A program made the position numbers and the translations under genes. The notes under the pieces were generated by a model. The model saw only the letters and a list, made by a program, of their open reading frames with translations, did no database searches and was not told where the DNA came from. A DNA stretch of 64,000 nt, taken from NCBI GenBank assembly GCA_933228675.1, contig OW121740.1, positions 51,848,174 through 51,912,173 on the forward strand, read 5' to 3'. The stretch is from Stomorhina lunata (lineage: Eukaryota; Arthropoda; Insecta; Diptera; Rhiniidae). Of this stretch, positions 42,010 to 52,779 are shown piece after piece. Each line of letters opens with the position of its first letter. Position 1 is the stretch's first letter.

Positions 42010-43800
42010 GCGTGGATGTTAAGGTGCTTAGTACAATATACCGTGACCAATCCAACAGAATAAAAAGGTCTACAAGGAGGGACAAGAGAATGTGGATAGA
42101 TGAACAAGCGAGCCAAGCTGAGTCAGCTGCAAGTAAAGGAGACATGAGGACCTTATACAATATATCAAGGGCATTGTGTGGCAAACCTACCTACACCAAC
42201 AGTCCCATCCTGAGTAGTAGCTGTAGACTTCTCTTAACACCGAATGAACAATTAATACGATGGATGGAACACTTTCAGTCAATATTAAACAATCCTATCG
42301 GATTAGAAACACTGACGGAAGTGCAAAATCAAACCAACCATGACAGTTTTTCAATGGAATTTCAGACATACCACCAACAATACAAGAAGTGAAGAATGTC
42401 ATTAAAAGCCTTAAGCGCAACAAGGCCCCGGGCATTGACAATATTTCAGCGGAGATGCTTTTATGTGTTGTTGAAGGCTCAGCGAGGCTGTGGCACCCAT
42501 GGGAAGAAGAAGCTCAACCAATCGAGTAATTTTGAATAGAACGTCTGACGCAGTTTCCTAAACATTCCTCGAAAATCTGTTTGGGTTCCGAGAGCATCGA
42601 TCTTATGTTGATCTAATCAACACAGTAAGAATAGTACTGCAGCAATATAATGAATTCCGCACCCCATTTACCTAGCGCTTATCGACTTTATGAGGCCTTC
42701 GACAGTGTCAGTAGGAGCTATATATGGAGAATTTTAGAAAATCGTAACATGCTAACGAAAATTCTGAACTTAATTCGGGCAATGTACATGGATTTTCAAT
42801 GTCGGATCCTAAGCAAAGGTAAATTGTCATATCCGTTCGAAGTTACTACTGCAGTAAGACAAGGATGTATCTTATCACCCATACTTTTTATCCTTGTCAT
42901 CGACAATATAATGCGCACGGCACTGAATGGTAGACGTGGTATCCAATGGACACCCTTTAAACAACTCGAGGACTTGGAATACGCCGATGACGTATGCCTT
43001 CTAAGCCAAAGCCTAGGTCACCTTCAAGAAAACACTAGCGCTATTACTGTTGAATCTCGGGCAGCTGGGCTGGAAATCAAAATCTCCAAGACAAAGATTA
43101 TGCCTGGAGGCTATGGCGCAAACCCGTCGCCACAAATCAATGTGGATAACGAGGTTATTGGATGTGTAGGTACCTTTAGTTATCTTGGTAGTTTGGTATC
43201 TACAAAAGGTGGCGCCGACGAGGACATTGAATCGCGTATTAATAAGGCAAAATCAGCATTCGGCATTCTCCGAGCTATTTGGAAATCTCGGCAAATATCA
43301 ACAACAACTAAGTTACGAATATATAACCCGAATGTCAAGTCCATCTTGTATTACGGCTGCGATACTTGGAAACGCACAAATGCCATCGATAAGCGCCTAC
43401 AAACCTTTGCAAATAAATGCTTGCGGCAAATCCTTAATATATGGTGGCCAAATCGCATAAGAAATGAAGATCTACTAAACGCTACAAACCAAATCCCTTC
43501 TTCTATAGAGCTATGTCAACGGAAATGGCGGTGGATAAGCCACACACTTCGAAGGCCAAATACCAACATTGCTCGACAAACGCTTCGTTGGAATCCACAA
43601 GGAAGCGGCGGTCGTGTTGGTGCACCTGCTAGAACGTGGAGAAGGTCAATTGAAGCGGAGTTACAAGCAGCAAACTATTCATGGAATGATGTATGCCTAA
43701 CATCTCGCAATAGATTTCGTTATAAAAGGATGGTTGAGGCCCTATGCTCCACTGGGAGTCAAGGATAACAGAAGAGGAGAAGAAAAACCAGAAGAAAGTT
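42010..43800 (+). mobile_element. Family B LINE (RTE-like), best RT copy
   Basis: It begins in the endonuclease-RT linker (IYRDQSNRIKRSTRRDKRMW at about 42035) immediately after the Harbinger element and is 5'-truncated. The linker stays open to 42392. A broken stretch with a deletion follows (42393-42650: SLKRNKAPGIDNISAEML, then HPWEEEA). The main RT frame is 42650-43768. The 3' part extends into repeats to about 44790. Confidence 0.85.
42650..43768 (+). pseudogene. Family B reverse transcriptase, palm to C-terminus
   Basis: A 372-codon open frame starts just upstream of a one-base deletion in the DF(M)KAFDSV motif. The true RT would begin further upstream, so the ATG at 42650 is not a genuine start. 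It reads YEAFDSVSRSYIWRILENRN, then VRQGCILSPILFILVIDNIM, the catalytic box LEYADDVCLLSQS, and FSYLGSLVSTKGGADEDIES. The thumb follows (IWKSRQISTTTKLRIYNPNV, YGCDTWKRTNAID). The C-terminal block is KWRWISHTLRRPNTNIARQT and GAPARTWRRSIEAELQ. These blocks are typical of RTE-type LINEs; the exact clade is an inference. Confidence 0.85.
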
Positions 43801-44790
43801 GGAAAGGAAAACACCTAGACTAACTAACCCTTGGTCTCAAATATCTTAATTGAAAAAGAAGGTGTACGAGATCGGTCGTAAAGGAAAGAATTTCGATATT
43901 TTTCTTAATTTTAAACTCCCTCTTATTCAAACGTTTCTTTAGGATAGGAAGACATTAAAGATATGAAAAGAAATTGGAAGCATAAAAAGTCATACTATGA
44001 AAGGGACGTCCAGGTATAAACAGAGTATAAATCTCGCTTCCTTTACATATTTATTTGAAAAAGAAGAAAGTTGGAGAGTTAAAAACTCGACATTGTTCTT
44101 GGTCTCGAATTCCCGAATGGAATAACGAGACCAAGAAGAAAGTCACAGATGCAGAACATCGATTTTCTTCTTGGTCTCCAATTGCCTCTCATCTGTACGC
44201 TTCCATAGGAAAAATGGAAAATCATGATATGAAAAGAAATTTGGACCAGATGAAGTCAGATAATGAGATAAATATCGAGATCTTAAAAGATATCGGAGGC
44301 GAAAGCATTTCGACACTCTTTTTGCTCTCTACTTCTCGAATCGACCAACAGGGAATACAAGACCCAGAAGAAAGTCGCAAAAAAAAGAAGCTAGACTTAC
44401 ACCTTGGTCTCGAATTTCTTAATCGAATAAAAAATAATACAAAACCGTCGTAGAGGAGGGAACTTCGACCTTATTCTTCATTTTGAACTCCCTCTTATTC
44501 ACACGCTTCTTTAGGATGAGAAGAATTTTTACACTGATCTAGATCTCGAATTCCCGAATGTGATAACAGTGAATATGCGATCTGTGACCCTATGTTCCAC
44601 TGGGAGTCAAGGATAGCAGAAGAAGAATATGCGACCAAGAAAAAAGTCGGAGAAGACAGAACTTTGTATTTCTTCTTGGTTTCCAATTGCCTCTTATTCA
44701 TACGTTTTCATTGGAAAGAATGAAAATCGGGATATGGAACAAAATTTGGATCATGAGAAGTCATAGTATAAGAGAAATATCGAGATATAA
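43801..44790 (+). repeat. Family B 3' UTR with degenerate minisatellite
   Basis: Words recur at intervals: TTGGTCTCRAATTYCYKAAT (43832, 44100, 44404, 44541), CTCCCTCTTATTCAHACGYT (43916, 44488) and GAAAATCATGATATG-type stretches (43958, 44217, 44725). The RT-end tag CCACTGGGAGTCAAGGATA appears at 43748 and again at 44597. The 3' region is therefore partly duplicated. The 132-codon open frame at 44055-44453 is a by-product of these repeats. Confidence 0.65.
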
Positions 44791-45945
44791 GAACATTTAA
44801 GTACAAGTCAAGCTTTCTTTATATTTTCTTTTATATTCTGAAATCTGTCATTTTCTGCCAAGTATTTTTCATTCGGACTTCCTTGATATAATCAGATTTC
44901 CTGGTACTATAATAATAACACATCTTCTTCTTAGCAGATCAGCTATTCAAAACTTAATCCCGCTTATTTCTCTAAGTGCATCAAAGTCGTGTAATTGTAA
45001 CCCTGCTCGAATTGATGATCCAATATAAGAGTTCAAAAACGTTTTTAAAAATCTTTTGGTTTTTCTACATAAACTTAAACAGTTAAAGTACAATGAGAAA
45101 ATAAATGACTTGACTGACTGAACTGAAATCAAGAAAGAAAGAAATAATGAATGACTGACTGACAGACAACTGTGCGACGATGGATGTGCGTTGAAGCTGG
45201 CTGTCAATAATTGCTACCAACTTTGCCCCAACTTCAACATCTTCTACTTGTTCTCATTTCATTTTTCACGAAAATGCTTTTTTGCTACTGAAGACATTTG
45301 CAGACAACGATTAAAAATCGATTATTATGCCGGAGTTAACCTTTGAGACACCGTGTTCGTTTTTTCGTTAATCCATCGTTTGTGTCAATAATAACGCTCT
45401 TAATGTGTGCAACGGAAGTTTTAGTTCATTTTTTTTGTTCATGAGAGCAATTGTTGTTATAATTTTTTTTTTTTTTTGTACAATTTATTTGTGTTTGTTG
45501 CAAACGGTAGCCAGACATTTGTGACAGTTTTTGGCTGTTTCGTGTATTCTTGGGTCTGATTTTAATGGCTGCATTGGAGCCGTTAAGTCTGACTGCTTTA
45601 TCCATCAATAAAAGTGCATGTGCTGAAAGATGGGAAAGATTATTTAGATTCTTATCGATTTTTTTTTTGTTGTCAGAGGAAGTTTTATGTATTTTGGGGG
45701 AATACAAATTATAATTTTTGAAAATATGAAGGAATTGGATATTACAAACTTGTTTTGAATGTTTAAAATTAAGATTTTGTTTGTCGCTACCCTCTTTACC
45801 CAAATATCATTATCGTAAATGGTTTGAATACCTTCGAAACATACCTCTTTAGTGTCATATGTAGAAAAATATTGGAATATCATAGTTGATTTGAGTCCTT
45901 TAATAAGTCTGTCTGCTGCAAGAATCATGTCTATCTCCGCATCTT
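44791..45945. other. AT-rich non-coding DNA, nothing recognised
   Basis: No repeat family or coding similarity is seen. Poly-T runs lie near 45466-45477. Short open frames on the minus strand are lysine- and asparagine-rich and look like AT bias. Confidence 0.45.
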
Positions 45946-46090
45946 ATATCGGGTGTTTTTATAGGAAACGCAAGTTAAAGGGGTGATGTAGGGAATTTTG
46001 GATACCAAGCGCCGATTGATCTTAACTTGGAAAGACCAGACTTATCTCGGTTATCCTTCATCAACATTCAACTGACCTCAAAAACCTTTT
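45946..46090 (+). mobile_element. Family A 5' UTR fragment behind a mariner-like tip
   Basis: From about 45984, GTGATGTAGGGAATTTTGGA, TACCAAGC, TTAACTTGGAAAGACCAGAC and CATCAACATTCAACTGACCTC match the Family A 5' UTR in plus orientation. Just upstream, TATATCGGGTGTTTTTATAG (45945-45964) equals the tip of the mariner at 22929, here without a transposase. Confidence 0.55.
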
Positions 46091-46099
46091 TTTTCACTG

Positions 46100-46945
46100 A
46101 CAACTCTTCTAAAGTTGAGTTCCAAGTGTTCTTATTCTTTTTCTGTTATTATTGAATCCCAGTGGAGTATAGCGCCTCGACCAACCTTTTATATCGAACT
46201 ATTGCGAGATGTTAGGCATACGTCGTTCCATGTAGTTTGCTGCTGGCAATTCTGCATCAGTTGACCTTCTCCACGTTCTAGCAGGAGCTCCAACACGTCG
46301 GTCGCTTCCCTATGGATTCCAACAGAGGGCTTGCCGAGCAATATTGGTATTTAGCCTTCGAAGTGTGTGGCCTATCTACCGCCATTTCTTCCTTTCCATT
46401 TCTACCTCTATAGAAGCAGGGATTTGATTTGTCGCGCTTAGTAGACCACCATTTTTTAAGGATTTTCAGCAAGCTTTTGTTTGCAAAACTTTGAAGTCGC
46501 GTATCGATGTCATTTGTGCGTTTTTAAATTTCGCACCCGTAATACAAGGTGGACTTAACATTTATTAAGTTTTATAGTCGTAACTAAGTTGTTGTTAATA
46601 TTTGCTAAGATTTCCAAATAGCTCGGAGAATGCAGATAACATGCGATTTAATATCCTCGTCGGCGCCACCTTTTGTTGATACCAAGCTTCCAAGATAATG
46701 TAAGGTACCTACTCATCCAATAACCTCATTATCCACATTGATGTATGAAGACGGGTTTTGCGCCATAGGCTCCTGGCATTATCTGTTTCTTGGAAATAAT
46801 AATTTCCAGCCCAGCTGCCCGAGTTTCAACCGTGATGTTTTCTTGAAGTTGACCTGAGCTTTAGTTTAGAAGACACACATCATATTCGAAGACCTCGAGT
46901 AGTAACATCGAACGGAACCCGAATTAAGTTCAGAATTTTCGTTGG
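46100..46945 (-). mobile_element. Family B LINE, 3' part, split by Family C
   Basis: A minus-strand degraded RT C-terminus. ATTGCGAGATGTTAGGCATA, TTGACCTTCTCCACGTTCTA, GGCCTATCTACCGCCATTTC and the YLGS region near 46690 match 43800-42800 in order. It ends at CAGAATTTTCGTTGGCATG (46945), exactly where the other half begins at 49085. The intervening 2.1 kb is a Family C LINE. Confidence 0.8.
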
Positions 46946-47076
46946 CATGTAAGGTTAGGCAGGCAGTCGATGTAGGTCAGCGTCACTTGGGTCCTAAAAA
47001 GCGGTGCCTTTGTGTTACCTGCAAGGGATAGACTGGAAGAAAAGAACAAAAATAATTACTCCGGGCTATCAATAGG

Positions 47077-47730
47077 CTAATCAAGCCATCCTGTAGCCCT
47101 GATAAATGAGTCGATTTTATGAATGTTAATACTCGTTAGATCTGATAAATCATGCAGAAAGGATGCATCCAGATTGAGAGCCCTTGAAGTTGAGAGGGCG
47201 GGGCAGTGACATAGAAGATGAGTCACTGTCTCCTCCTCTTCTATATTATGACAACTACGACAGTAGTCATAAAATTTAAGATTAAGTCTTCTGGCATGTA
47301 TGCCAAAAACGCAATGACCTGTTAGGGTTGAAATAAGGTTGCGGAGTCTGTGACGGTGGGTGGGCCATGTTTGCCTAGATATGGAGCAAGTGGTTTCCGA
47401 AGACCACTCGCTCTGCGCTGACGCGAAAAGTAATTGCCTAATTATTGATTTGCAGGCGAATAGCGGTAAGCCCCTATATTGGTCGATGTTGTCCTGACGC
47501 AGGAGAGCAACGGATTTAGCAAGTTTGTCCGCGGTGGAGTTACCAGGTATGTTGTTGTACCCGGGTACCCAGAAGAGTTCGATCTTGCAATGTCTCGCCA
47601 TCTCGTTAAGAGATGCCCGGCATTCGCGGGTAAGAACAGATGTCGTATTGACATTAGATAGGGATTTTATTGCAGCCTGACTGTCGATACAGAAACGAAT
47701 ATCCCTGTCGTATACTCTGTGGTATCTCAA
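47077..47730 (-). pseudogene. Family C RNase H domain and zinc-binding C-terminus
   Basis: A 217-codon frame. It reads IRFCIDSQAAIKSLSNV (RNase H Asp), NEMARHCKIELFWVPGYNNI then PGNSTADKLAKS (last acidic residue). A Cys/His module follows, YDYCRSCHNIEEEETVTHLL then CHCPAL. The first RNase H Asp (YTDGSKSK) lies upstream at about 47870 in a third frame, across a run of 13 C (47833-47845). In an intact element this would be the C-terminus of the same polyprotein as the RT. The RNase H presumably trims the RNA template during target-primed reverse transcription. Confidence 0.85.
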
Positions 47731-47852
47731 CCATTTGACTGCTTTGTGAATAGCCGATATCTCGGATTGTAAGACAATACATTGATCAGGAAGCCTAAAG
47801 CAAATTTCCTCCCTAGAAGTGCGATGAAGAAGCCCCCCCCCCCCCTCTACGC

Positions 47853-49082
47853 CTAACTTTGACTTCGATCCATCAGTGTAAACCTCCAGGCAGCCGTCAT
47901 CTGGGGTTCTCCAGAGATAGTCATAGTGAAAGATTTGTCGAAGATAGGAGTGGATATGCAGTAATCAATATGGTCAGGGATATTTGTAATTTTGTCCAGG
48001 ATAGTGGAATGTCCGGTTTTTGAGTGGGACCAGGTTCCAATTGTGTTCAGACGTACAGCCGAGTTAAGAGCAATTTGCATTGCCATTAATTCGACCGGGA
48101 GCCAGTTGTGCATAGTGAAGAGCGCCTTAGATGGAGTAGTTCTTAAGGCACCGGTAATCATTAGAGCGGAAGATCTTAAAATTTTGTTAAAATAGTCCCT
48201 ATGGTTAGCCTTGGTGAGTGCTGGCCACCAGACTAGCGCACCATACATTAATATAGGCTTAACTACCATATCGAAGAGCCAGGCAGTGTTGATGGGAGTA
48301 AGCCCCCAGGTTTTGCCAATGGCCCCTCTGCATGAATAGAGTGCAATAGACGCTTTAGATACCCTGGATTGGGTGTTCAGGCTCCAGGACAGTTTAGAGT
48401 CCAGAATGACCCCCAGATATTTGGCATGGTCAGTGAGCATAAGTTCAACCTTATTTAATTTAGGAAGGGTAAAGCTGGGTATTTTGTATTTACGCGAGAA
48501 AAGTACAAGTTGCGTTTTAATTGGATTGACTCCAAGGCCATTGGAGACGCTCCATCGATAAAGTATGTCAAGAGCTGATTCGAGACGTTGTGACAATGTG
48601 CTAAGGAATTTTCCTGACACTGATATAGCAACATCGTCCGCGTATGCGATAATGTTAAATCTCAGAGAATCTAATTCAGTGAGTAGTTTATTAATGGCAA
48701 GGTTCCACAGAAGAGGTGATAGTACACCCCCTTGTGGAGTACCGCGACAAGCTACTTTATAGATTGTAGCCGTGCCCATGGTTGAGCAGATGACTCTATA
48801 GGTGAGAAGCTTATCTATAAACGAGATAATAGTCTTCCAAACGAGATAATAGTCTTCCATTGCCGATAAAATCGACTCAGGTCGTATGTTATTAAAAGCG
48901 CCCTCTGTGTCTAGGAAGTCGGCACATGTGAATTCGCCGAACTCAAGAGATTTTTCAATATGACTAACTAGTGAGTGGAGTGCAGTCTCAACTGATTTGC
49001 CTTTATTGTAGGCATACTGTGAGTTGGACAGAAGCCTTGGATCTAATGAAGCACGAATGTGCGCCTCAATGATGCGTTCCAA
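47853..49082 (-). pseudogene. Family C reverse transcriptase, long open frame
   Basis: A 409-codon frame (not a native start; the element is 5'-truncated). It reads RASLDPRLLSNSQYAYNKGK, then CADFLDTEGAFNNI with the first catalytic Asp, RGTPQGGVLSPLLWNLAINK and the active-site box FNIIAYADDVAISVSG. The thumb follows (HAKYLGVILDSKLSWSLNTQ; ILMYGALVWWPALTKANHRD). A 20-bp direct duplication at 48820-48859 creates the odd YYLVWKTI stretch, yet the frame stays open. Near 47900 the frame slips out of the RNase H frame: another frame reads EVYTDGSKSKLGVEG. Confidence 0.88.
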
Positions 49083-49084
49083 CG

Positions 49085-49310
49085 TTACGATTTTCTAAAA
49101 TTCTCCATAGATAGTTCCTATTGACACTGTCGAAGGCCTTCATAAAGTCGATAAACGCCAGGTAAATGGGGTGCGGAATTCAGTACATTGCTATAGTACT
49201 ATTATTACAGTATTAATTGGGTCAACGCAAGATCGATTCTCTGAATAGACTGCATCGGATATTCTGTTTAAAATTACTCGACTTAGTATTTCGCTCGGTA
49301 TTGAAAGATG
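49085..49310 (-). mobile_element. Family B LINE, 5' portion of the split copy
   Basis: The minus strand reads ...AATAGAACTATCTATGGAGAAT then TTTAGAAAATCGTAAC. Upstream it covers the DFMKAFDSV motif (CTTCATAAAGTCGATAAACG at 49138) and the RT N-terminus to about 49310. It directly continues the fragment at 46100-46945. Confidence 0.8.
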
Positions 49311-50039
49311 TGTTGACTTTGGAGTTAACATTTCTTAGTAATTTTGAGGTTGCCGGTGATTCTTCAATTAACCCCTTGATATACATATCAATTAGCGTAA
49401 CGAAGTTCGCTTCCAACTGTTGGCATACAACATACCCTAAACAAACCAGTTTTGATGTTTAAGAACAGTCGCAAAACGAGTCAGACTCGTTATAATCATG
49501 TTCGGCACAGAAATTGTACTACGAGTCTGACTCGTGATAACCATGTTAGGAACAGAAATTTTACCACGAGTCAGACTCGTGGAAATACGCCAAGGGGTTA
49601 AAACAAACAGCAACTAAGCAAATGAGTGGTCAAATAAAACAATGATCTCAACATAAACTTGTGACACGCTTTATATGCCATATAGCTTATGAAGAAAACT
49701 ATAGCTTTTTATCTCTACTTGATAGGTATGGATTTGCACAATTGACTTATCATACCGTTTTTAAAATGGAGCGCTGATCACATATTTAAAGATTTTAATC
49801 AGAATATTTTTCATGAACATCGGTGCTCAAAAAGTCCCGTCAAAGGTCATTGCCATCTCGGAAAATTATCTTTATCGGATGGGTGAGTATTTTCTAGGAT
49901 TTCATGAGCTTCGCCTGCTTGTAGAAACCAAAATGCAAATATTGAGGAGTCAGAATCTCTTGATGTTCAGAGTTTGAAAATTTATTTTATTTTTTTTATT
50001 TATACCAACACTCAGGGGATACCCCTATAAATGCGTTGC
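49311..50039. other. Spacer with three ACGAGTCWGACTCGT palindromes
   Basis: The 15-bp palindrome ACGAGTC-W-GACTCGT occurs at 49476-49490, 49521-49535 and 49566-49580, spaced exactly 45 bp. The units between share CATGTTMGGMACAGAAATT. The rest is AT-rich without recognised genes. Confidence 0.75.
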
Positions 50040-50546
50040 ATTGTGTTGATGTTAGGAAATAAAAGATTGGGTAGGAGGAAAGATAGAGTAGTGTTTGTGG
50101 ATATTTGATTTGAATCGTTGGATATTGTATTGGGTTGGAAAAACATAGTCAGGAAGAGAATTCCACATTCGAATAGTTCGGCCAAAAACCGAGTTTTCTT
50201 TGTAATGCGTTGTACGACTCATATTCCAACTAATTACAAAAGGATTCGCTCTGTTTGCTAAACGTGTGTTTCGTCTAAAAGTATGTGCATTTGGAATAAG
50301 ACTACGTATGTCGTCAGATATTACCATGGTAAAATCCGTAGGCAACCTACGTTTCGACGATGTTCGAGTGTATTTAAAGATTCACAAATAGTGTTATCAC
50401 CTATTAGGTCAATGGCTCGCTTTTGAACACGATCCAACATTTCAAGACTAGAACCTGCAGCACCTGCCCAAACGTGAGAATTGTACTCCATTTTTGGACG
50501 TATGTACGTGGTATATATCCGGAGTAAGTCGGTTGGTGAGAAATAT
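50040..50546 (-). mobile_element. Family D LINE (CR1/Jockey-like), 3' part of a split copy
   Basis: The minus strand reads YFSPTDLLRIYTTYIRPKME near 50520, then LDRVQKRAIDLIGD, FVISWNMSRTTHYKENSVFG and RTIRMWNSLPDYVFPTQYNI near 50100. The 3' UTR CTGAGTGTTGGTATAAATAA is near 50000. It continues the fragment at 51388-52430 across the Family A insertion. A frameshift lies near 50390. Confidence 0.82.
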
Positions 50547-51387
50547 GTTCTTACTTACTTACTTAAATGGCCTGTAATTACAACCTGTTTAGGTCAAAGG
50601 CCGAGCATATTTTAGAATTCCAAGCACCTCTATCTTGTGTACATATTCTCCAATTTCGTATACCAAGTTTCAAAAGATTTTCTTCTACTTGGTCTTTCCA
50701 TCGAAGTTTTGGACGCCCTCTTCTACGCGTTCCCTCTGGATCATTATCGAAGACTTTTCTTGCCGGAGTATTTTCATCCATTCGCACAACATGTCCTAGC
50801 CAACGCAGACGCTGTTGCTTAATGCGTTTTACTATGTCGATGTCAGCGTATAACTCATACAGCTCATGGTTCATTCGATGTCGATACTCATTGTTGACGC
50901 AGACTGGTCCAAAGATTCTTCGTAGAATTTTCCTCTCAAATACTCCAAGGATAGCTTCATCTGTCTGTGCAAGTGCCCATGATTCAGCACCATACAATAA
51001 CACGGGTAGTATGAGCGTTTTATAGAGCGTGATTTTAGTTCTTACAGAGAGGACTTTATTTCTTAGCTGTTTGCTTAGTCCAAAATAGCATCGATTGGCA
51101 AGTATGATTCTACGTTTGATTTCGAAGCTTATATCGTTGTTGATGTTCACAGCGGTACCAAGGTATACAAATTCTTTTACAACCTCGAAGCTATAGTTCT
51201 CAACGGACACATGTGATCCGATTCTAGTGGTCTGTCTGCCTATAGAAACCATCAGTTTTGTTTTTGATTCATTTACAGCTAGACCCATTTTGTTTGATTC
51301 CTTCTCGATATTGGAAAAGACGGCAGTTACCTCGCGTAGAGTGCGTCCTATAATATCAATGTCATCGGCAAACGCGAGTAGCGTTCT
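50547..51387 (-). mobile_element. Family A LINE 3' fragment inserted in Family D
   Basis: A 5'-truncated copy running from LLAFADDIDIIGRTLREVTA at 51383 to the 3' UTR. It ends in the tail TTCTTACTTACTTACTTAAA (plus strand) at 50549. The direct repeat GTTCT at 50547-50551 and 51383-51387 is a plausible 5-bp target duplication. The Family A frame is open throughout, with FADD, FVYLGTAVNINNDISFEIKR, RWLGHVVRMDENTPARKVFD and RRGRPKLRWKDQ. Confidence 0.88.
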
Positions 51388-51807
51388 ACATCGTCTTAAA
51401 AACCCTAGGCATTTAAATGATTCTTTTGACACGTCAAAAACATGTTGATTCCACCGGACATTAGGCTGTATTTTTATACCGAGGATAGAGAGGGAATCGG
51501 TTCCTTGGATGGTTGAGTCACCCATTCGAAGGGAAGAAGACGGTGAGTTTATGAATCGTTTATGTGTTAATAAACAACATTGAGTTTTGAGTGCATTGAA
51601 GTCAACCATGTTAGCTTTGCCCCATGTGTAAATTATATCAAGGTCACGATTGAGCGATTCATTCATTTTAAATCTGGACAGATTGACCTCGGAGGTTAAT
51701 GGTCTCCGATCGAAAGAATATGAGTGGCTGATATTACTGTCATCCGCAAATGAGTAAATTGGGTTAGAAGTAATTTCCAGTAAATCATTCATGAATATTA
51801 CAAACAA
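50578..51807 (-). pseudogene. Chimeric ORF: Family D palm fused to Family A palm and C-terminus
   Basis: A single open frame of 409 codons. Residues 1 to about 139 are Family D: MFVIFMNDLLEITSNPIYSF, ADDSNISHSY, LGIKIQPNVRWNQHVFDVSK and FKCLGFLRRCR. From about residue 140 it is Family A: TLLAFADDIDIIGRTLREVT and onwards to the normal Family A stop near 50578. The junction is an insertion boundary that keeps the frame. The result is one open frame with two RT active-site boxes. Translation is not shown, and upstream Family D sequence contains stops, so a functional protein is unlikely. Confidence 0.85.
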
Positions 51808-52430
51808 TGTTGGAGATAAAACTGAACCCTGAGGGACACCAGAATTCAGTAAAAAATCGTTTGAAGAGACTCCATCTATTACAACCCTTATAATTCGGTC
51901 TTTAAGGAAGCTAGAAAGAAATTTTAAGACTACTTCACCTACTCCAAAAGATTTGAGCTTCGAAAGTAAAGATTTGTGCCAGACACGGTCGAATGCTTTG
52001 GAGATGTCTAATGAGACTACTTAGCTCTCGCCTAATCGATGAATTGAATGGGACCACTGTTCAGAAAGGAATGCCATTAAATTACCTGTTGAGCGACCAT
52101 TACGAAATCCATACTGTTTATCGTTTAGTAGGTGATTGGATTCAATATAGCTAACAAGATGATGGTTTAACATACTTTCCATAACTTTGGAAAGTGTAGA
52201 ACATAAGGCAATAGGACGCTAATTGTTAGGGTTGGCTTGGTCAACTTTTTTGGGAATTGGTTGGACGTTGGCAATTTTCCAACAATTAGGAAAGACACCG
52301 GACCGGTATGATAGGTAAAATAGATTACGCAGGGGACGAGACAGGGAAGATGAACAAATGCCTAGGGTTTCAAATGTTATATATTTATATGTAGAAATTT
52401 TACGACAAAAAGTGTTGAAATTCAAGAATG
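51388..52430 (-). mobile_element. Family D LINE, 5' part of the split copy
   Basis: Minus strand from 52430: a block like TFETLGICSSSLSRPLRNLF then CWKIANVQPIPKKVDQANPN with a stop (TAG at about 52220 in place of Tyr before RPIALC). Next are HLVSYIESNHLLNDKQYGF-like sequence, SKAFDRVWH (about 51990) just after a second stop at 52023-52021, and SGVPQGSVLSPTLFVIF (about 51800). Two nonsense changes are visible in otherwise well-kept RT sequence. Confidence 0.82.
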
Positions 52431-52435
52431 GTGTT

Positions 52436-52460
52436 CTGAGGTTCGATTCCTCATCAGCGG
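52436..52460 (+). other. tRNA T-arm-like sequence at a LINE 5' junction
   Basis: TGAGG-TTCGATT-CCTCA (52437-52453) is a perfect T stem and loop containing the B box GGTTCGATTCC. It is followed by TCAGCGG, where a 3' acceptor strand would be. No D or anticodon arm is found upstream, where the Family D fragment begins at about 52430. Confidence 0.45.
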
Positions 52461-52779
52461 AAAATAAATGAAAGATTGAGTACTTAAATCTTTAACAATA
52501 GCTAATGAGACCTTAGAAATAAATAAAATAAACTGTGTATCTTTTTCTATAAAAAGTTTTAATATTTTGTTTAAAATTTATTAAAGATATGACAGATGTA
52601 AATAAATAAATCAAATTTATCAATAAATTTAAGTCTTTTTCTTTACCAAAGCCTTTACAAATGTTTTTATACATGTAAGTAAAGAAAGTAAAGTAAGCTT
52701 AAGGAAGAACATCATTATTCATTATACTCTACACCATCGATTACTCCCAAAAAACTATTCAATTGTTCATTGCTATTTG
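52461..52779. other. AT-rich spacer
   Basis: No feature recognised. Confidence 0.4.

Larger units (their letters stand above)
46946..49084 (-). mobile_element. Family C LINE (LOA/I-like), best copy, inserted in Family B
   Basis: A 5'-truncated minus-strand insertion. It starts in the RT N-terminus (NVGTHH-equivalent GTTGGAACGCATCATTGAGG at 49084). It includes RT (49082-47853), RNase H and a zinc-binding tail (about 47885-47077), and 3' UTR to about 46950, ending CCTAACCTTACATGCC. Family B sequence is continuous across the insertion: AAAATCGTAAC before and ATGCCAACGAAAATTCTG after. The target is therefore essentially undamaged. Confidence 0.88.

Noticed and set aside
44055..44453. A 132-codon plus-strand open frame
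   Set aside because: It lies in the degenerate minisatellite of the Family B 3' region and has no recognisable domain.
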